DNA of 64,000 nucleotides from Mycolicibacterium lacusdiani (GCF_021916785.1 NZ_JAKCFC010000007.1:124001-188000), one strand, 5' to 3'; counted from the first letter of the stretch, positions 37,288-45,418 are shown. Program-made: numbers and translations. The notes: a model not told the origin generated them from the letters alone.

Positions 37288-38576
37288 CCCGTCCTCCCGA
37301 CCCACGCCGGCCGAGGCCGCCACGGGAGGAGCCGCAGGTGATCCGCCGCGACCCCCGGTTTCCCGCGCGGCCCGACGCCACGCAGCCGATCGCCCCGCCT
37401 CCGGCTCGGCGGCCACCCCCGCGCCCCGTGCCCACGCCGCCGCCGCCACCACCTCCGCCCAGGCAGCCGCCGCCGAGGCAACAGCCGCCCCGCCACCTTC
37501 CCCCGCCCGCGCAGCCGCCGCGTCGCCCCCCGCCACCCCAGCCACCGCGCGCCGCAGCGCGTCCGCCCGCGCGGCCCGTCCCCCCGCCGCCTGCCCCGCC
37601 GAAGTCCAAGCCGAAGCGCAAGCGGCACTGGGGCCGGATCGTGCTGACGCTGCTGCTGGTCTTCGTCGCGGCCTTCGTGGGCACCGGCTTCTGGATCGAC
37701 ACCCATTTGCGCCGCATTCCTGCGCTGGCGAACTACGCGGAGCGCCCCGCCGCGGGCAGCGGCACGACGTGGCTGCTGGTCGGATCCGACAGCCGGCAGG
37801 ACCTCAGCCCCGAGCAGCAGGCGGAACTGGCCACCGGCGGCGACGTCGGCAACGGGCGCACGGACACGATCCTGCTCGTCCACGTGCCCGGGTTGATGTC
37901 CAGCGCGCCCACGACCATGGTGTCCATCCCACGCGACTCCTACGTATCGATCCCCGGCTACGGCGAGGACAAGATCAACGCCGCGTTCTCCGTCGGCGGC
38001 GCCCCGCTGCTGGCGCAGACGGTCGAGGAGGCCACCGGGATGCGTCTGGACCACTATGCGGAGATCGGGTTCGACGGGTTCGCCGACATGGTCGACGCGG
38101 TCGGTGGCGTCACCATGTGTCCGCCCGAGCCGATCAGCGACCCTCTGGCCGGGATCGACCTGCCTGCCGGCTGTCAGGAACTCGACGGGCGCAACGCGCT
38201 CGGCTACGTCCGGACGCGCGCGACGCCGCGGGCCGACCTCGACCGCATGGTCAACCAGCGCGAGTTCATGTCGACGCTGATGCAGCGCGCCGCCAGCCCG
38301 GGCGTGCTGGCGAACCCCCTGCGCTGGTACCCGATGGCGTCGGCCGCGTCCGGCGCCGTGACCGTCGACGAGGGTGCGCACGTGTGGGATCTCGCGCGAC
38401 TGGCCTGGGCCCTGCACGGTTCCGTGACCACCACCACCGTCCCCATCAGCGACTTCACCGACGGTGGCGCGGGGTCGGTCGTGGTGTGGGACGACGAGGC
38501 GGCAGGCAGGTTGTTCGCTGCACTGGCCGCCGACGACGCGGTGCCGCAGGACGTTCTCGATGCCGGGCAACCGTGA
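37284..38576 (+). CDS. LytR-CpsA-Psr (LCP) family wall polymer ligase
   Basis: The product is 430 residues: a very Pro-rich cytosolic N-terminus (residues 1-105), a basic stretch, a membrane helix (about 117-139) and an extracellular LCP domain with VGSDSR, GNGRTDTILLVH, SIPRDSYV, GYGEDKINAAF and VRTRATPRADLDRMVNQREF. These are the Arg/Asp residues that bind the pyrophosphate lipid substrate. LCP proteins attach arabinogalactan to peptidoglycan in mycobacteria; older names as transcriptional attenuators are wrong. GTG 37284 overlaps the protease stop by 4 bases. Confidence 0.9.
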   Translation: MTRPPDPRRPRPPREEPQVIRRDPRFPARPDATQPIAPPPARRPPPRPVPTPPPPPPPPRQPPPRQQPPRHLPPPAQPPRRPPPPQPPRAAARPPARPVPPPPAPPKSKPKRKRHWGRIVLTLLLVFVAAFVGTGFWIDTHLRRIPALANYAERPAAGSGTTWLLVGSDSRQDLSPEQQAELATGGDVGNGRTDTILLVHVPGLMSSAPTTMVSIPRDSYVSIPGYGEDKINAAFSVGGAPLLAQTVEEATGMRLDHYAEIGFDGFADMVDAVGGVTMCPPEPISDPLAGIDLPAGCQELDGRNALGYVRTRATPRADLDRMVNQREFMSTLMQRAASPGVLANPLRWYPMASAASGAVTVDEGAHVWDLARLAWALHGSVTTTTVPISDFTDGGAGSVVVWDDEAAGRLFAALAADDAVPQDVLDAGQP

Positions 38577-38631
38577 CGCCTGCGATCAGTGAGCAAACTC
38601 ACCCGCCGGCAGCAACTTACCCTCACCTGAC

Positions 38632-38663
38632 TTAGGCAAAGCTCGCCTGAATTAGGCATACCT
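38632..38663 (+). promoter_or_regulatory. overlapping degenerate IdeR boxes before bfrB
   Basis: A 19-base site at 38632-38650 matches the IdeR consensus at 13 positions. A second core, TTAGGCATACCT, follows at 38652-38663. In M. tuberculosis bfrB carries several adjacent IdeR boxes through which IdeR activates transcription in high iron. The arrangement here is similar but weaker. Confidence 0.6.
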
Positions 38664-38703
38664 TTGATGACAATGCCCTCTGACCTGCAGTATCTTCGGG
38701 ATC

Positions 38704-39249
38704 ATGGCTGACTCGACCACACCCGACACCAAGTTCCACCACCTGCTTCAGGAGCAGATCCGGAACGAGTTCAGCGCGTCACAGCAATACATCGCGATTG
38801 CCGTGCACTTCGACGGTGACGACCTGCCGCAGCTGGCCAAGCACTTCTACGCCCAGGCGCTCGACGAGCGCAACCACGCCATGATGCTCGTGCAGTACCT
38901 GATCGACCGCGACGTCGCCGTCGAGATTCCGGGCACCGAGCCGGTCCGCAACACGTTCGGCTCGCCCACCGAGGCGCTGCGACTGGCACTCGACCAGGAG
39001 CGCACGGTCACCGAGCAGATCAGCCGGCTCGCGGCCGTCGCACGCGACGAGGGCGACTACCTCGGCGAGCAGTTCATGCAGTGGTTCCTCTCCGAGCAGG
39101 TCGAGGAAGTCGCTCTGATGACGACGCTGGTGCGGGTCAGCGAGCGTGCCGGCGCCGACCTCTTCCACCTCGAGGACTTCATTGCACGCGAGATCCCTTC
39201 GGCGGCAAGCGATCCGACCGCGCCCAAGGCGGCGGGCGGCAACCTCTAG
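38704..39249 (+). CDS. bfrB: BfrB ferritin
   Basis: This is the main iron-storage ferritin, which assembles as a 24-subunit shell. The 181-residue product equals the M. tuberculosis length. Ferroxidase-centre residues are visible as Glu22 (RNEFSASQQY), Glu55 and His58 (LDERNHAMM), followed by EQFMQWFLSEQVEE. It lacks the haem-binding Met of true bacterioferritins. IdeR-like boxes lie upstream. The stop overlaps the convergent glpQ1 stop by 4 bases. Confidence 0.97.
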   Translation: MADSTTPDTKFHHLLQEQIRNEFSASQQYIAIAVHFDGDDLPQLAKHFYAQALDERNHAMMLVQYLIDRDVAVEIPGTEPVRNTFGSPTEALRLALDQERTVTEQISRLAAVARDEGDYLGEQFMQWFLSEQVEEVALMTTLVRVSERAGADLFHLEDFIAREIPSAASDPTAPKAAGGNL

Positions 39250-40070
39250 CCGTCCGGCTGGTCCACGCCCGCTCCGGTCAGGCCCGACTTGAGCCAGCCC
39301 TTCGTGCGCCCGGGATGGTTGGTGGCCACCCACGCAACGCCGACGTCGCGGCAGTAGCGCACGTCCTCGAAGTGGTCGACCGTCCAGCAGTACATCGCTC
39401 GCCCGTTGGCCGCAGCGCGGTCGACGAGTTCGGGGTGTTCGCGCAAGGTGGCGATCGACGGACCGACGGCGGTGGCGCCGACCGTGGTGGCCGCACTGCC
39501 GCCCAGGTAGCGGGACGTGTCACCCAGTAGCACCGTGGGCAGCATCGGCGCCGCCCGGCGGATCCGCCACACCGCCGCGGCGGAGAACGACATCACCACC
39601 GCCCGGGACAGATCGGCCGACGCCGGCGACGCGATGCCGTAGCGGTGCAGCAGAGCCAGCACCTTGCTCTCGACGAGCGCGCCGTAGCGCACCGGGTGCT
39701 TGGTCTCGATGAACATCTTCACCGGGCGGTTCCAGTCCAGGACCATCGACACCAGGCCGTCGAGTGTGAGCAACCCCGTCTCGCCGGCCCCGCCGCCCGG
39801 GTGCCAGCCGCCGTAGTCCAGTTCGCGCAGTTCGGCCAGCGTCATGTCGCTGACCAGGCCGGTGCCGTTCGACGTGCGATCCACCTTGCGGTCGTGCACG
39901 CACACCAGGTGTCCGTCGCGGGTGAGCCTCACGTCGCATTCCACGCCGTCCGCGCCTTCGCGTAACGCGAGATCGTACGCGGCCACGGTGTGCTCGGGAC
40001 GGTCGGCGGACGCGCCTCGATGAGCAACCACGAAGGGGTGGCCACCGAGCGCGCCGTCGCCCGAGTTCAT
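39246..40070 (-). CDS. glpQ1: GlpQ1 glycerophosphodiester phosphodiesterase
   Basis: The enzyme hydrolyses glycerophosphodiesters to glycerol-3-phosphate and an alcohol, recycling phospholipid head groups. The 274-residue product matches the length of Rv3842c. Catalytic signatures are VVAHRGASADRPEHT at the start and DGVECDVRLTRDGHLVCVHD with the metal-binding Glu/Asp and His. ATG 40070 is chosen from that alignment; 12 more in-frame codons upstream overlap the next gene. No signal peptide is present, so it should be cytosolic. Confidence 0.95.
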   Translation of the reverse strand: MNSGDGALGGHPFVVAHRGASADRPEHTVAAYDLALREGADGVECDVRLTRDGHLVCVHDRKVDRTSNGTGLVSDMTLAELRELDYGGWHPGGGAGETGLLTLDGLVSMVLDWNRPVKMFIETKHPVRYGALVESKVLALLHRYGIASPASADLSRAVVMSFSAAAVWRIRRAAPMLPTVLLGDTSRYLGGSAATTVGATAVGPSIATLREHPELVDRAAANGRAMYCWTVDHFEDVRYCRDVGVAWVATNHPGRTKGWLKSGLTGAGVDQPDG

Positions 40071-40074
40071 GAGC

Positions 40075-41136
40075 CTATGCTGCCGGTTCCCGCTGCTTTT
40101 GCTCAACCGGAACCGCCGCGTCCCGCTCGACCGGCCCGTCGTCGGGCACCACGATCCAGCGCCGAGAAGGCCGGTCCACGGGGTTGCGTTCGAAGCCCTG
40201 AACCACCCGATACGCCAGTATCAGGGCAGCCAGCCCGGCCAAGTAGGCGACGATCGTGGTGACCGTGTTGTCGGCGATGCCCTGCGGGTCCCGGGTGAAG
40301 CTGGTGGCGAATGCCCAGATCACCAGGGCGTAGCTCACCACCCAGGTGCACCACCACGCCACGATGTCGGTGCGCAGCCGGCTCAGCCTGCCTTCGGTGC
40401 GTGCCAGCTCGAAGACGAAGACCGGCGCCCACACCAGGTTCGCGATCGGCACCAGGGCGCCGGCGCGCAGTTCCCACACCGAGCGTGGATCGGTCGCGCC
40501 ATCGACGGCGTACGCCGAGGCCCGCCGGGCGATGAGCCAATTGGTCAGGACCACTGCGCTGCCGACGACGGCAAACGCGGCGAGCACGCTGAGTGCGACT
40601 CCGAACCAGGTTGCGGCGCCTGCCACTAGGGGATGCAGCAGCACCGAGCGGTTGACGAGCAGCAGCACGTAACGGATCAGGTGGATGAACACGGCGGCGC
40701 CGACGACGATCGCGGTGCCGATCAGGGTCTTGCGGACGGTCGCGGCCGACGGCCCGTCGCGCTCCTCGGGTGCGTCGGTGGCGGCCAGCGGGCCGTCGAA
40801 GTGGTCGGTCAGTCCCCAGCGCGGGATGACCGAGTAGCGCGGCGTCGGACCCAGTTGGCGGGGGCCGTGACGTGGCGGTGGGGCGGCGCCAGGGCGAACC
40901 GCGATCCAGCGGTAGCCGGGAGGCAGTCTGGGCGGCTGGCCGCCTGCGGTACCCGTGGTGGGCCGTTGACCCCAGCCCTGGTCAGCCGGCTTGGCTGCGA
41001 CGGGTGACGCACCCGGAGCGACGGCGGACGGTTCGACGCTCGGTGCGAGCAGCGCGCCCTGACAGCGCGGACACCAGCTTCGCTGACGGTCGCGGACGTT
41101 CCACCGCGTCCCGCACCGCGAACAAACCTGGATCAC
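40075..41136 (-). CDS. membrane protein with N-terminal zinc ribbon and DUF4328-like domain (Rv3843c type)
   Basis: The product is 353 residues. It opens with a double-Cys knuckle (CSRCGTRW and CPRCQ), continues with a Pro-rich linker and ends with about five membrane helices resembling DUF4328 (LTNWLIARR, PIANLVWAPVFVFELA). The function is unknown. It starts with GTG 41136, and the stop is 4 bases before the glpQ1 ATG, so the two are co-transcribed. Confidence 0.85.
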   Translation of the reverse strand: MIQVCSRCGTRWNVRDRQRSWCPRCQGALLAPSVEPSAVAPGASPVAAKPADQGWGQRPTTGTAGGQPPRLPPGYRWIAVRPGAAPPPRHGPRQLGPTPRYSVIPRWGLTDHFDGPLAATDAPEERDGPSAATVRKTLIGTAIVVGAAVFIHLIRYVLLLVNRSVLLHPLVAGAATWFGVALSVLAAFAVVGSAVVLTNWLIARRASAYAVDGATDPRSVWELRAGALVPIANLVWAPVFVFELARTEGRLSRLRTDIVAWWCTWVVSYALVIWAFATSFTRDPQGIADNTVTTIVAYLAGLAALILAYRVVQGFERNPVDRPSRRWIVVPDDGPVERDAAVPVEQKQREPAA

Positions 41137-41154
41137 GCGACCAGCCTACGGCTC

Positions 41155-41493
41155 TCAGACCGTGCCCACGCGGCCGTCGTCGGTGACGACGGGACGACCG
41201 GCCGCGGCCCAGGCGGCCATGCCTCCGGTGACGTTGATCGGCTCGAATCCATTGCGGGCGAGGTACTGGGCGACGCGCTGCGAGCGGCCGCCGAGGTGAC
41301 ACATCACGTAGAGCTTGGCGTCGCCGTCGATCTCGGCGATGCGGGCGGGCACGTCGCCCATCGGAATGTGCTGGGCGCCCTCGACGTGACCCTGCTGCCA
41401 CTCGTCGTCCTCGCGAACGTCGAGCAGCACCACCGAGTCTCCGAACGTCAGCGGAACCTCCGCGATGTCCGCCTGTGCGACCCCGTCACTCAT
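41155..41493 (-). CDS. single-domain rhodanese
   Basis: The product is a 112-residue rhodanese-fold protein with the active-site loop CHLGGRSQ (Cys65) and the domain signature VVLLDVRE, WQQGHVEGAQHIP. It could transfer sulfane sulfur or act as a thiol carrier; the acceptor is not known. ATG 41493 is preferred over GTG 41496. It ends 18 bases before the Rv3843c-type gene on the same strand. Confidence 0.9.
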   Translation of the reverse strand: MSDGVAQADIAEVPLTFGDSVVLLDVREDDEWQQGHVEGAQHIPMGDVPARIAEIDGDAKLYVMCHLGGRSQRVAQYLARNGFEPINVTGGMAAWAAAGRPVVTDDGRVGTV

Positions 41494-41496
41494 CAC

Positions 41497-41989
41497 GCGT
41501 GTCCCATCTCAGTCGTCGGCACTCCACTGTCCGGCCGATGCCAATGCTGGCACGAACGACATCCGCACGAGTCTCCGGAGCCAGCAATGTCGAGGCTATC
41601 CACAGTTTCCACAGGTTCATCCACAGGGCCTTGATCGGTGTGGGGCCCCCTGAACCGCGCAATCCGTGACTTCGGCGTGACCAACTGGGGATAAACGTCA
41701 CCCTCTACCCACATGTGATCCAGCTCAAACGCACCGGCCGAGCGAATCATTCCCGGCCATCTCGAGCCCACCCTGCGCGGCGCGGGTTCCGCGCAACGTG
41801 ATTCGATCGTGCGGGGCTGCGCTTCGGGTACCGCCGGATGGGCGTTCTACGTGCGCGAATCCCGGCGCCGAGGTCGGCATGCCACGGCGATTTCGCGACG
41901 CGCCGGCAAGCCGCTATGATCGTCGTCACAGAGTCGCGTTGTGACAGATCTCACTGGGGGACGACATTGCTCGTGCAGGTCAGGAGTTC
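41497..41989. other. 493-base gap before the small membrane gene
   Basis: I find no convincing gene here apart from shadow frames. Within 41592-41624 three TCCACA cores stand 11-13 bases apart (ATCCACA, TTCCACA, ATCCACA), resembling DnaA boxes. The palindromes GGGGCCCC (41642-41649) and CACATGTG (41710-41717) are also present. A TATGAT at 41915-41920 is a good -10 candidate for the next small gene. Confidence 0.5.
41940..41955 (+). promoter_or_regulatory. CRP-type binding site
   Basis: TGTGA-N6-TCACT matches the mycobacterial CRP (Rv3676 type) consensus TGTGA-N6-TCACA at 9 of 10 defined bases. It lies 38 bases before the small membrane gene and 20 bases after a candidate -10 box (41915-41920). 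From that position it would act as a block on that promoter or activate another one. A GTCACA just upstream (41925-41930) adds an inverted repeat with TGTGAC. Confidence 0.55.
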
Positions 41990-41992
41990 GTG

Positions 41993-42151
41993 ATGGCATC
42001 ACATCCCATGGGGCCCAATCCCGCCATGCCGCCGTCGGAGTGGAACTCCCCTGCGCACGTCTACACACGCAGCCAACTGATGGCGTGCCTACGCGCCGGC
42101 ATCATCGCCCTCGCGCTGCTGGCCGTCCTGGCCCTGATCATTCTGTTCTGA
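41993..42151 (+). CDS. 52-residue single-pass membrane protein
   Basis: This short open frame has a strong AGGAG (41982-41986) 6 bases before its ATG. The product has a Pro/Met-rich N-terminal half, a charged segment (YTRSQLMACLRAG) and a hydrophobic helix to the very end (residues 36-52), so it looks tail-anchored with the N-terminus inside. I do not recognise a family. It lies 146 bases upstream of sodA on the same strand, behind a CRP-like site. Coding is supported by start context and membrane-helix composition, not by homology. Confidence 0.65.
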   Translation: MASHPMGPNPAMPPSEWNSPAHVYTRSQLMACLRAGIIALALLAVLALIILF

Positions 42152-42297
42152 TCCCGCTCCGCCCGATAGGACTTCACCTCGACCGGGTATGACTTGGGGT
42201 ATGCGCACGCATCCTTGCGGTGTGCGCACCCATGGAGCAATGTGGACGACGATCTTGAGATCCACGCGCTCCACCGATCACCTAGGGAAGGAAACCC

Positions 42298-42921
42298 GTG
42301 GCTGAATACACGCTGCCTGATTTGGACTACGACTACGGTGCGCTCGAACCGCACATCTCCGGTCAGATCAACGAGATCCACCACAGCAAGCATCACGCGA
42401 CGTACGTCAAGGGCGTCAACGACGCGGTCGCCAAGCTCGACGAGGCCCGCAGTGCCGGTGATCACGCGGCGATCTTCCTCAACGAGAAGAACCTCGCATT
42501 CCACCTCGGTGGCCACGTCAACCACTCGATCTGGTGGAAGAACCTGTCCCCCAACGGTGGTGACAAGCCGACCGGCGACCTGGCCGCCGCCATCGACGAC
42601 CAGTTCGGGTCGTTCGACAAGTTCCAGGCGCAGTTCACCGCCGCCGCCAACGGGCTGCAGGGTTCCGGCTGGGCCGTGCTGGGCTACGACACGCTCGGCG
42701 GCCGGCTGCTGACCTTCCAGCTGTACGACCAGCAGGCGAACGTCCCGCTGGGCATCATCCCGCTGCTGCAGGTCGACATGTGGGAGCACGCCTTCTACCT
42801 GCAGTACAAGAACGTAAAGGCCGATTACGTCAAGGCCTTCTGGAACGTCGTCAACTGGGCGGACGTCCAGGAGCGCTTCACCAAGGCGACCTCGTCGGCC
42901 AACGGCCTCATCTTCGGCTAG
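42298..42921 (+). CDS. sodA: superoxide dismutase SodA
   Basis: The 207-residue iron/manganese-type superoxide dismutase has metal ligands His28, His76, Asp160 and His164 (DMWEHAFYL). Position 145 is Gln (YDQQANVP), whereas the iron enzyme of M. tuberculosis has His145; Gln is found in the manganese enzyme of M. smegmatis, so Mn use is likely. It has no signal peptide, although mycobacterial SodA is found outside the cell. GTG 42298 has AGGGAAGGA upstream. A clear terminator follows the gene. Confidence 0.97.
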   Translation: MAEYTLPDLDYDYGALEPHISGQINEIHHSKHHATYVKGVNDAVAKLDEARSAGDHAAIFLNEKNLAFHLGGHVNHSIWWKNLSPNGGDKPTGDLAAAIDDQFGSFDKFQAQFTAAANGLQGSGWAVLGYDTLGGRLLTFQLYDQQANVPLGIIPLLQVDMWEHAFYLQYKNVKADYVKAFWNVVNWADVQERFTKATSSANGLIFG

Positions 42922-42937
42922 CCGCCACCGCTCGACG

Positions 42938-42966
42938 AAGGGCCCCGCGCACCGCGCGGGGCCTTT
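42938..42966 (+). terminator. intrinsic terminator after sodA
   Basis: The perfect 10-base GC stem (42941-42950 with 42954-42963) has a 3-base loop. It can be extended with A/T pairs and is followed by TTTCTGTT. It starts 20 bases after the sodA stop and is the most canonical terminator in the window. Confidence 0.9.
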
Positions 42967-43084
42967 CTGTTGCGTTCTGGCAGTCGTGTCCTCTTGCGTG
43001 CCAGTGCCTGGCTACCGCATCCTGACGTGATCGACCCACAGCCGTGTCGGGGCAACCAGCTGGCTGTCGGCGAATGGAGGCGAC

Positions 43085-43618
43085 ATGGACACGGGTTCGA
43101 GCAAAGCCGTCGAGATCTCCCCCTTCCACGCGGGAGGATCACTCAAGGGATTCGTGGTGTCCGGTCGATGGCCGGACTCGACCAAGGAGTGGGCGCAGCT
43201 GCTGCGGGTCGCGGTTCGCGTCGCGTCGCTGCCTGGACTGCTGGCCACCACCACGATCTTCGGAGTGCGGGAGGAATTGCCCGACGCCCCGGCCCCCGGG
43301 ACGATCGGATTGGTGCTGGCCGAGGGCACGGTGGTCGGCGAGTCCGCGATCGCCCCTGGTCACTTCGCAGATCGTCAGCCGCCCGCGCTGCTCATGCTGC
43401 ACCCGCCGTCGGAGACGACGCCGTCGCTGCCCGAGTGCATGGGCGCAGCGTCGGGATGCGTCCTGCTGCCGGGCATTCCGCACCTCGGTCTCGAGCACCG
43501 CGCGGCGTGGGTGGAGGCCGAGTCCGACGGAACCGTCACGTCGATGGTGAGCCGCGTCGGCGTCGACCCGATCAGCCACCCCGACACCGCGATCCTGGCC
43601 ATGCTGCTTGCCGCATAA
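43085..43618 (+). CDS. conserved protein (Rv3847 type)
   Basis: The product is a 177-residue soluble protein with the same length as M. tuberculosis Rv3847 and the same start (MDTG, then FHAGGSLKGFVVSGRWPDSTKEW). GGAGG lies 6 bases before the ATG. There are no recognised catalytic motifs and the function is unknown. It is conserved between sodA and the UPF0016 exporter across mycobacteria, which hints at a metal or oxidative stress role, but that is inference from position. Confidence 0.88.
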   Translation: MDTGSSKAVEISPFHAGGSLKGFVVSGRWPDSTKEWAQLLRVAVRVASLPGLLATTTIFGVREELPDAPAPGTIGLVLAEGTVVGESAIAPGHFADRQPPALLMLHPPSETTPSLPECMGAASGCVLLPGIPHLGLEHRAAWVEAESDGTVTSMVSRVGVDPISHPDTAILAMLLAA

Positions 43619-43727
43619 GGGTTTTCGCAACGCCTGACGCCGGTCTACGAAACCCGGAATACGGGTTCCCGAAACCGGCCCCAGGACTGGCGCCTTGACG
43701 GAAACGCCATTACCGTCGTGGTATCAG

Positions 43728-43817
43728 CGAAGGGGAGTAGCCCCCAATCGTCGTGTCGACATACTGGCGTCAAGCCCGGCAGGCGAACCGCATCCGACGC
43801 GGTGGGCGAGACCTTCG
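43728..43817 (+). promoter_or_regulatory. yybP-ykoY manganese riboswitch
   Basis: The closing stem CGAAGG (43728-43733) pairs with CCTTCG (43812-43817). The two highly conserved loop segments of this aptamer are present: GGGGAGTAGC right after the 5' strand, and GGCGAGACC just before the 3' strand. It lies 58 bases upstream of a UPF0016 gene, a known target class. Downstream, GAGG (43864-43867) of the ribosome binding site can pair with CCTC (43871-43874), touching the start codon, which suggests control of translation by Mn2+. Confidence 0.85.
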
Positions 43818-43874
43818 ACCGAATGCCCGAGCAGTGTGAGCCGCTGCGCGGGTGACGTGTCGAGAGGGTCCCTC

Positions 43875-44615
43875 GTGTTCAGCGCCGCTCTGCTCAGCCT
43901 CGGTGTCGTGTTCCTCGCCGAACTCGGCGACAAGTCGCAGTTGATGACCATGACCTACGCGCTGCGCCACCGCTGGTGGGTGGTGCTGTCCGGCGTGGGC
44001 ATCGCCGCGTTCCTGGTGCACGGCCTCTCCGTGCTGATCGGCCACTTCCTCGGGCTGACGCTGCCCGAGCGTCCCATCGCCTTCGCCGCGGCGATCGCGT
44101 TCCTCCTGTTCGCGGCGTGGACGTGGCGTGACAGCCGCTCCGGACACGACGACGACGCCGCGCCCGTGGTTGAGCCGCGCTTCGTGATCTTCGCGGTCAT
44201 CTCGTCGTTCGTGCTGGCCGAACTCGGCGACAAGACGATGCTGGCCACCGTCGCGCTGGCCAGTGACAACGACTGGGCCGGCGTGTGGATCGGCGCCACG
44301 ATCGGCATGGTGCTCGCCGATGGCGTGGCGATCGTCGTCGGCCGGATGTTGCACCGCAGGCTGCCCGAGCGGTTCCTGCACCAGATGGCCAGTGTGCTCT
44401 TCCTACTGTTCGGGCTCTGGCTGCTATTCGAGAACGCCCTGAAGTGGCATGTGATGGCACTGACGTCGACGGGCCTCGTCGCGGTCGCGGCCATCGCGGC
44501 GGCCTCGGTGAGCATCGCGCGTGCACGCAGGACGCGGCACGAGGCGCCGGCACAACGGGAACCGTCGCCAGAACCCACCACCCCGGGTGCTGGCTATCCC
44601 GGCGTCCGCGACTGA
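43875..44615 (+). CDS. UPF0016 / GDT1 family Mn2+ exporter (Rv3848 type)
   Basis: The 246-residue product has about six membrane helices and the duplicated signature LAELGDKSQ and LAELGDKTM that defines the family; the charged residues of the two copies form the cation path. Relatives export manganese. GTG 43875 is chosen because the first helix starts at once and GAGAGG lies 7 bases upstream. Upstream in-frame codons run through the riboswitch. The C-terminus is a short charged tail. Confidence 0.9.
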   Translation: MFSAALLSLGVVFLAELGDKSQLMTMTYALRHRWWVVLSGVGIAAFLVHGLSVLIGHFLGLTLPERPIAFAAAIAFLLFAAWTWRDSRSGHDDDAAPVVEPRFVIFAVISSFVLAELGDKTMLATVALASDNDWAGVWIGATIGMVLADGVAIVVGRMLHRRLPERFLHQMASVLFLLFGLWLLFENALKWHVMALTSTGLVAVAAIAAASVSIARARRTRHEAPAQREPSPEPTTPGAGYPGVRD

Positions 44616-45019
44616 TCGACGTCAAAGCGCGGCCCGTCCACTGAACCGACTGCGTGCGGGGCATGACGTAGCTATCGAGGTCATAAAGTTGTCACATCCT
44701 GAGCAAATGACGATCTCAGTACGTTCACCCGTTACCGCCGGTTGCGGCGCGTGATCCGCGAGCCGGATGCGACGCACACTTCGGCCCCTGCGACTTGGGC
44801 AAAACAACGACCCCGTTAGTATTTGCTTAGCCAAGATGCTCGTCGACGCGGGCGTGGCCCGGACAAAGTCCTGCTAGACGGTATGGCAGGCCGGAGCCGC
44901 GGAGGGTAGTGTCGAGTTTCGGGTGGTTTGCACTTGGCTCTCGCGGCTTCAATCGCTACGATGATCAGCAAATACGGAACCGAGACGCCCGACCGTACTG
45001 TTTAGTGGAGGATTTTTCG
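44616..45019. other. 404-base espR leader region
   Basis: No gene is seen here. The region is AT-richer than its surroundings and contains five TTTGC/GCAAA motifs at 44703-44707, 44799-44803, 44822-44826, 44927-44931 and 44968-44972. TTTGC is the core of the reported EspR recognition sequence; the last one (TTTGCTG on the minus strand) fits the longer consensus. Autoregulation of espR is therefore likely. Confidence 0.55.
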
Positions 45020-45418
45020 ATGAGCATGACGTTTTCCGCGCGGCTGAACCGCCTCTTCGACACGGTCTACCCGCCCGGACGCGGCCCGCACACGTCGGCC
45101 GAAGTGATTGCTGCCCTCAAGTCGGAGGGCATCACGATGTCGGCTCCGTACCTGTCGCAGCTCCGCTCGGGCAACCGGACCAACCCCTCGGTAGCCACCA
45201 TGGCCGCACTTGCCAACTTCTTCCGCATCAAGCCGGCGTACTTCACCGACGACGAGTACTACGAGAAGCTCGACAAGGAGCTGACGTGGCTCGCGAGCAT
45301 GCGCGACGAGGGCATCCGTCGTATTGCGGCGAGGACCGTTGGTCTGTCACCCGAGGCCAAGCAGGACCTGGTGGAGAAGGTCGACGAACTCCGCCGCCAA
45401 GAGCACCTGGACGATTAG
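45020..45418 (+). CDS. espR: EspR nucleoid-associated regulator
   Basis: The 132-residue product, exactly the length of M. tuberculosis EspR, has an N-terminal helix-turn-helix (SARLNRLFDTVYPPGRGPHT, SAPYLSQLRSGNRTNPS) and a C-terminal dimerisation helix. EspR organises the chromosome and controls ESX-1-linked and surface lipid genes, binding as a dimer of dimers. GGAGGA lies 7 bases before the ATG. The recognition half is nearly unchanged; the C-terminal 40 residues are more diverged. Confidence 0.97.
   Translation: MSMTFSARLNRLFDTVYPPGRGPHTSAEVIAALKSEGITMSAPYLSQLRSGNRTNPSVATMAALANFFRIKPAYFTDDEYYEKLDKELTWLASMRDEGIRRIAARTVGLSPEAKQDLVEKVDELRRQEHLDD

Noticed and set aside
41486..41771. Short frames on both strands in the gap after the rhodanese
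   Set aside because: No ribosome binding site, low-quality codon use, and neither frame resembles a protein family.
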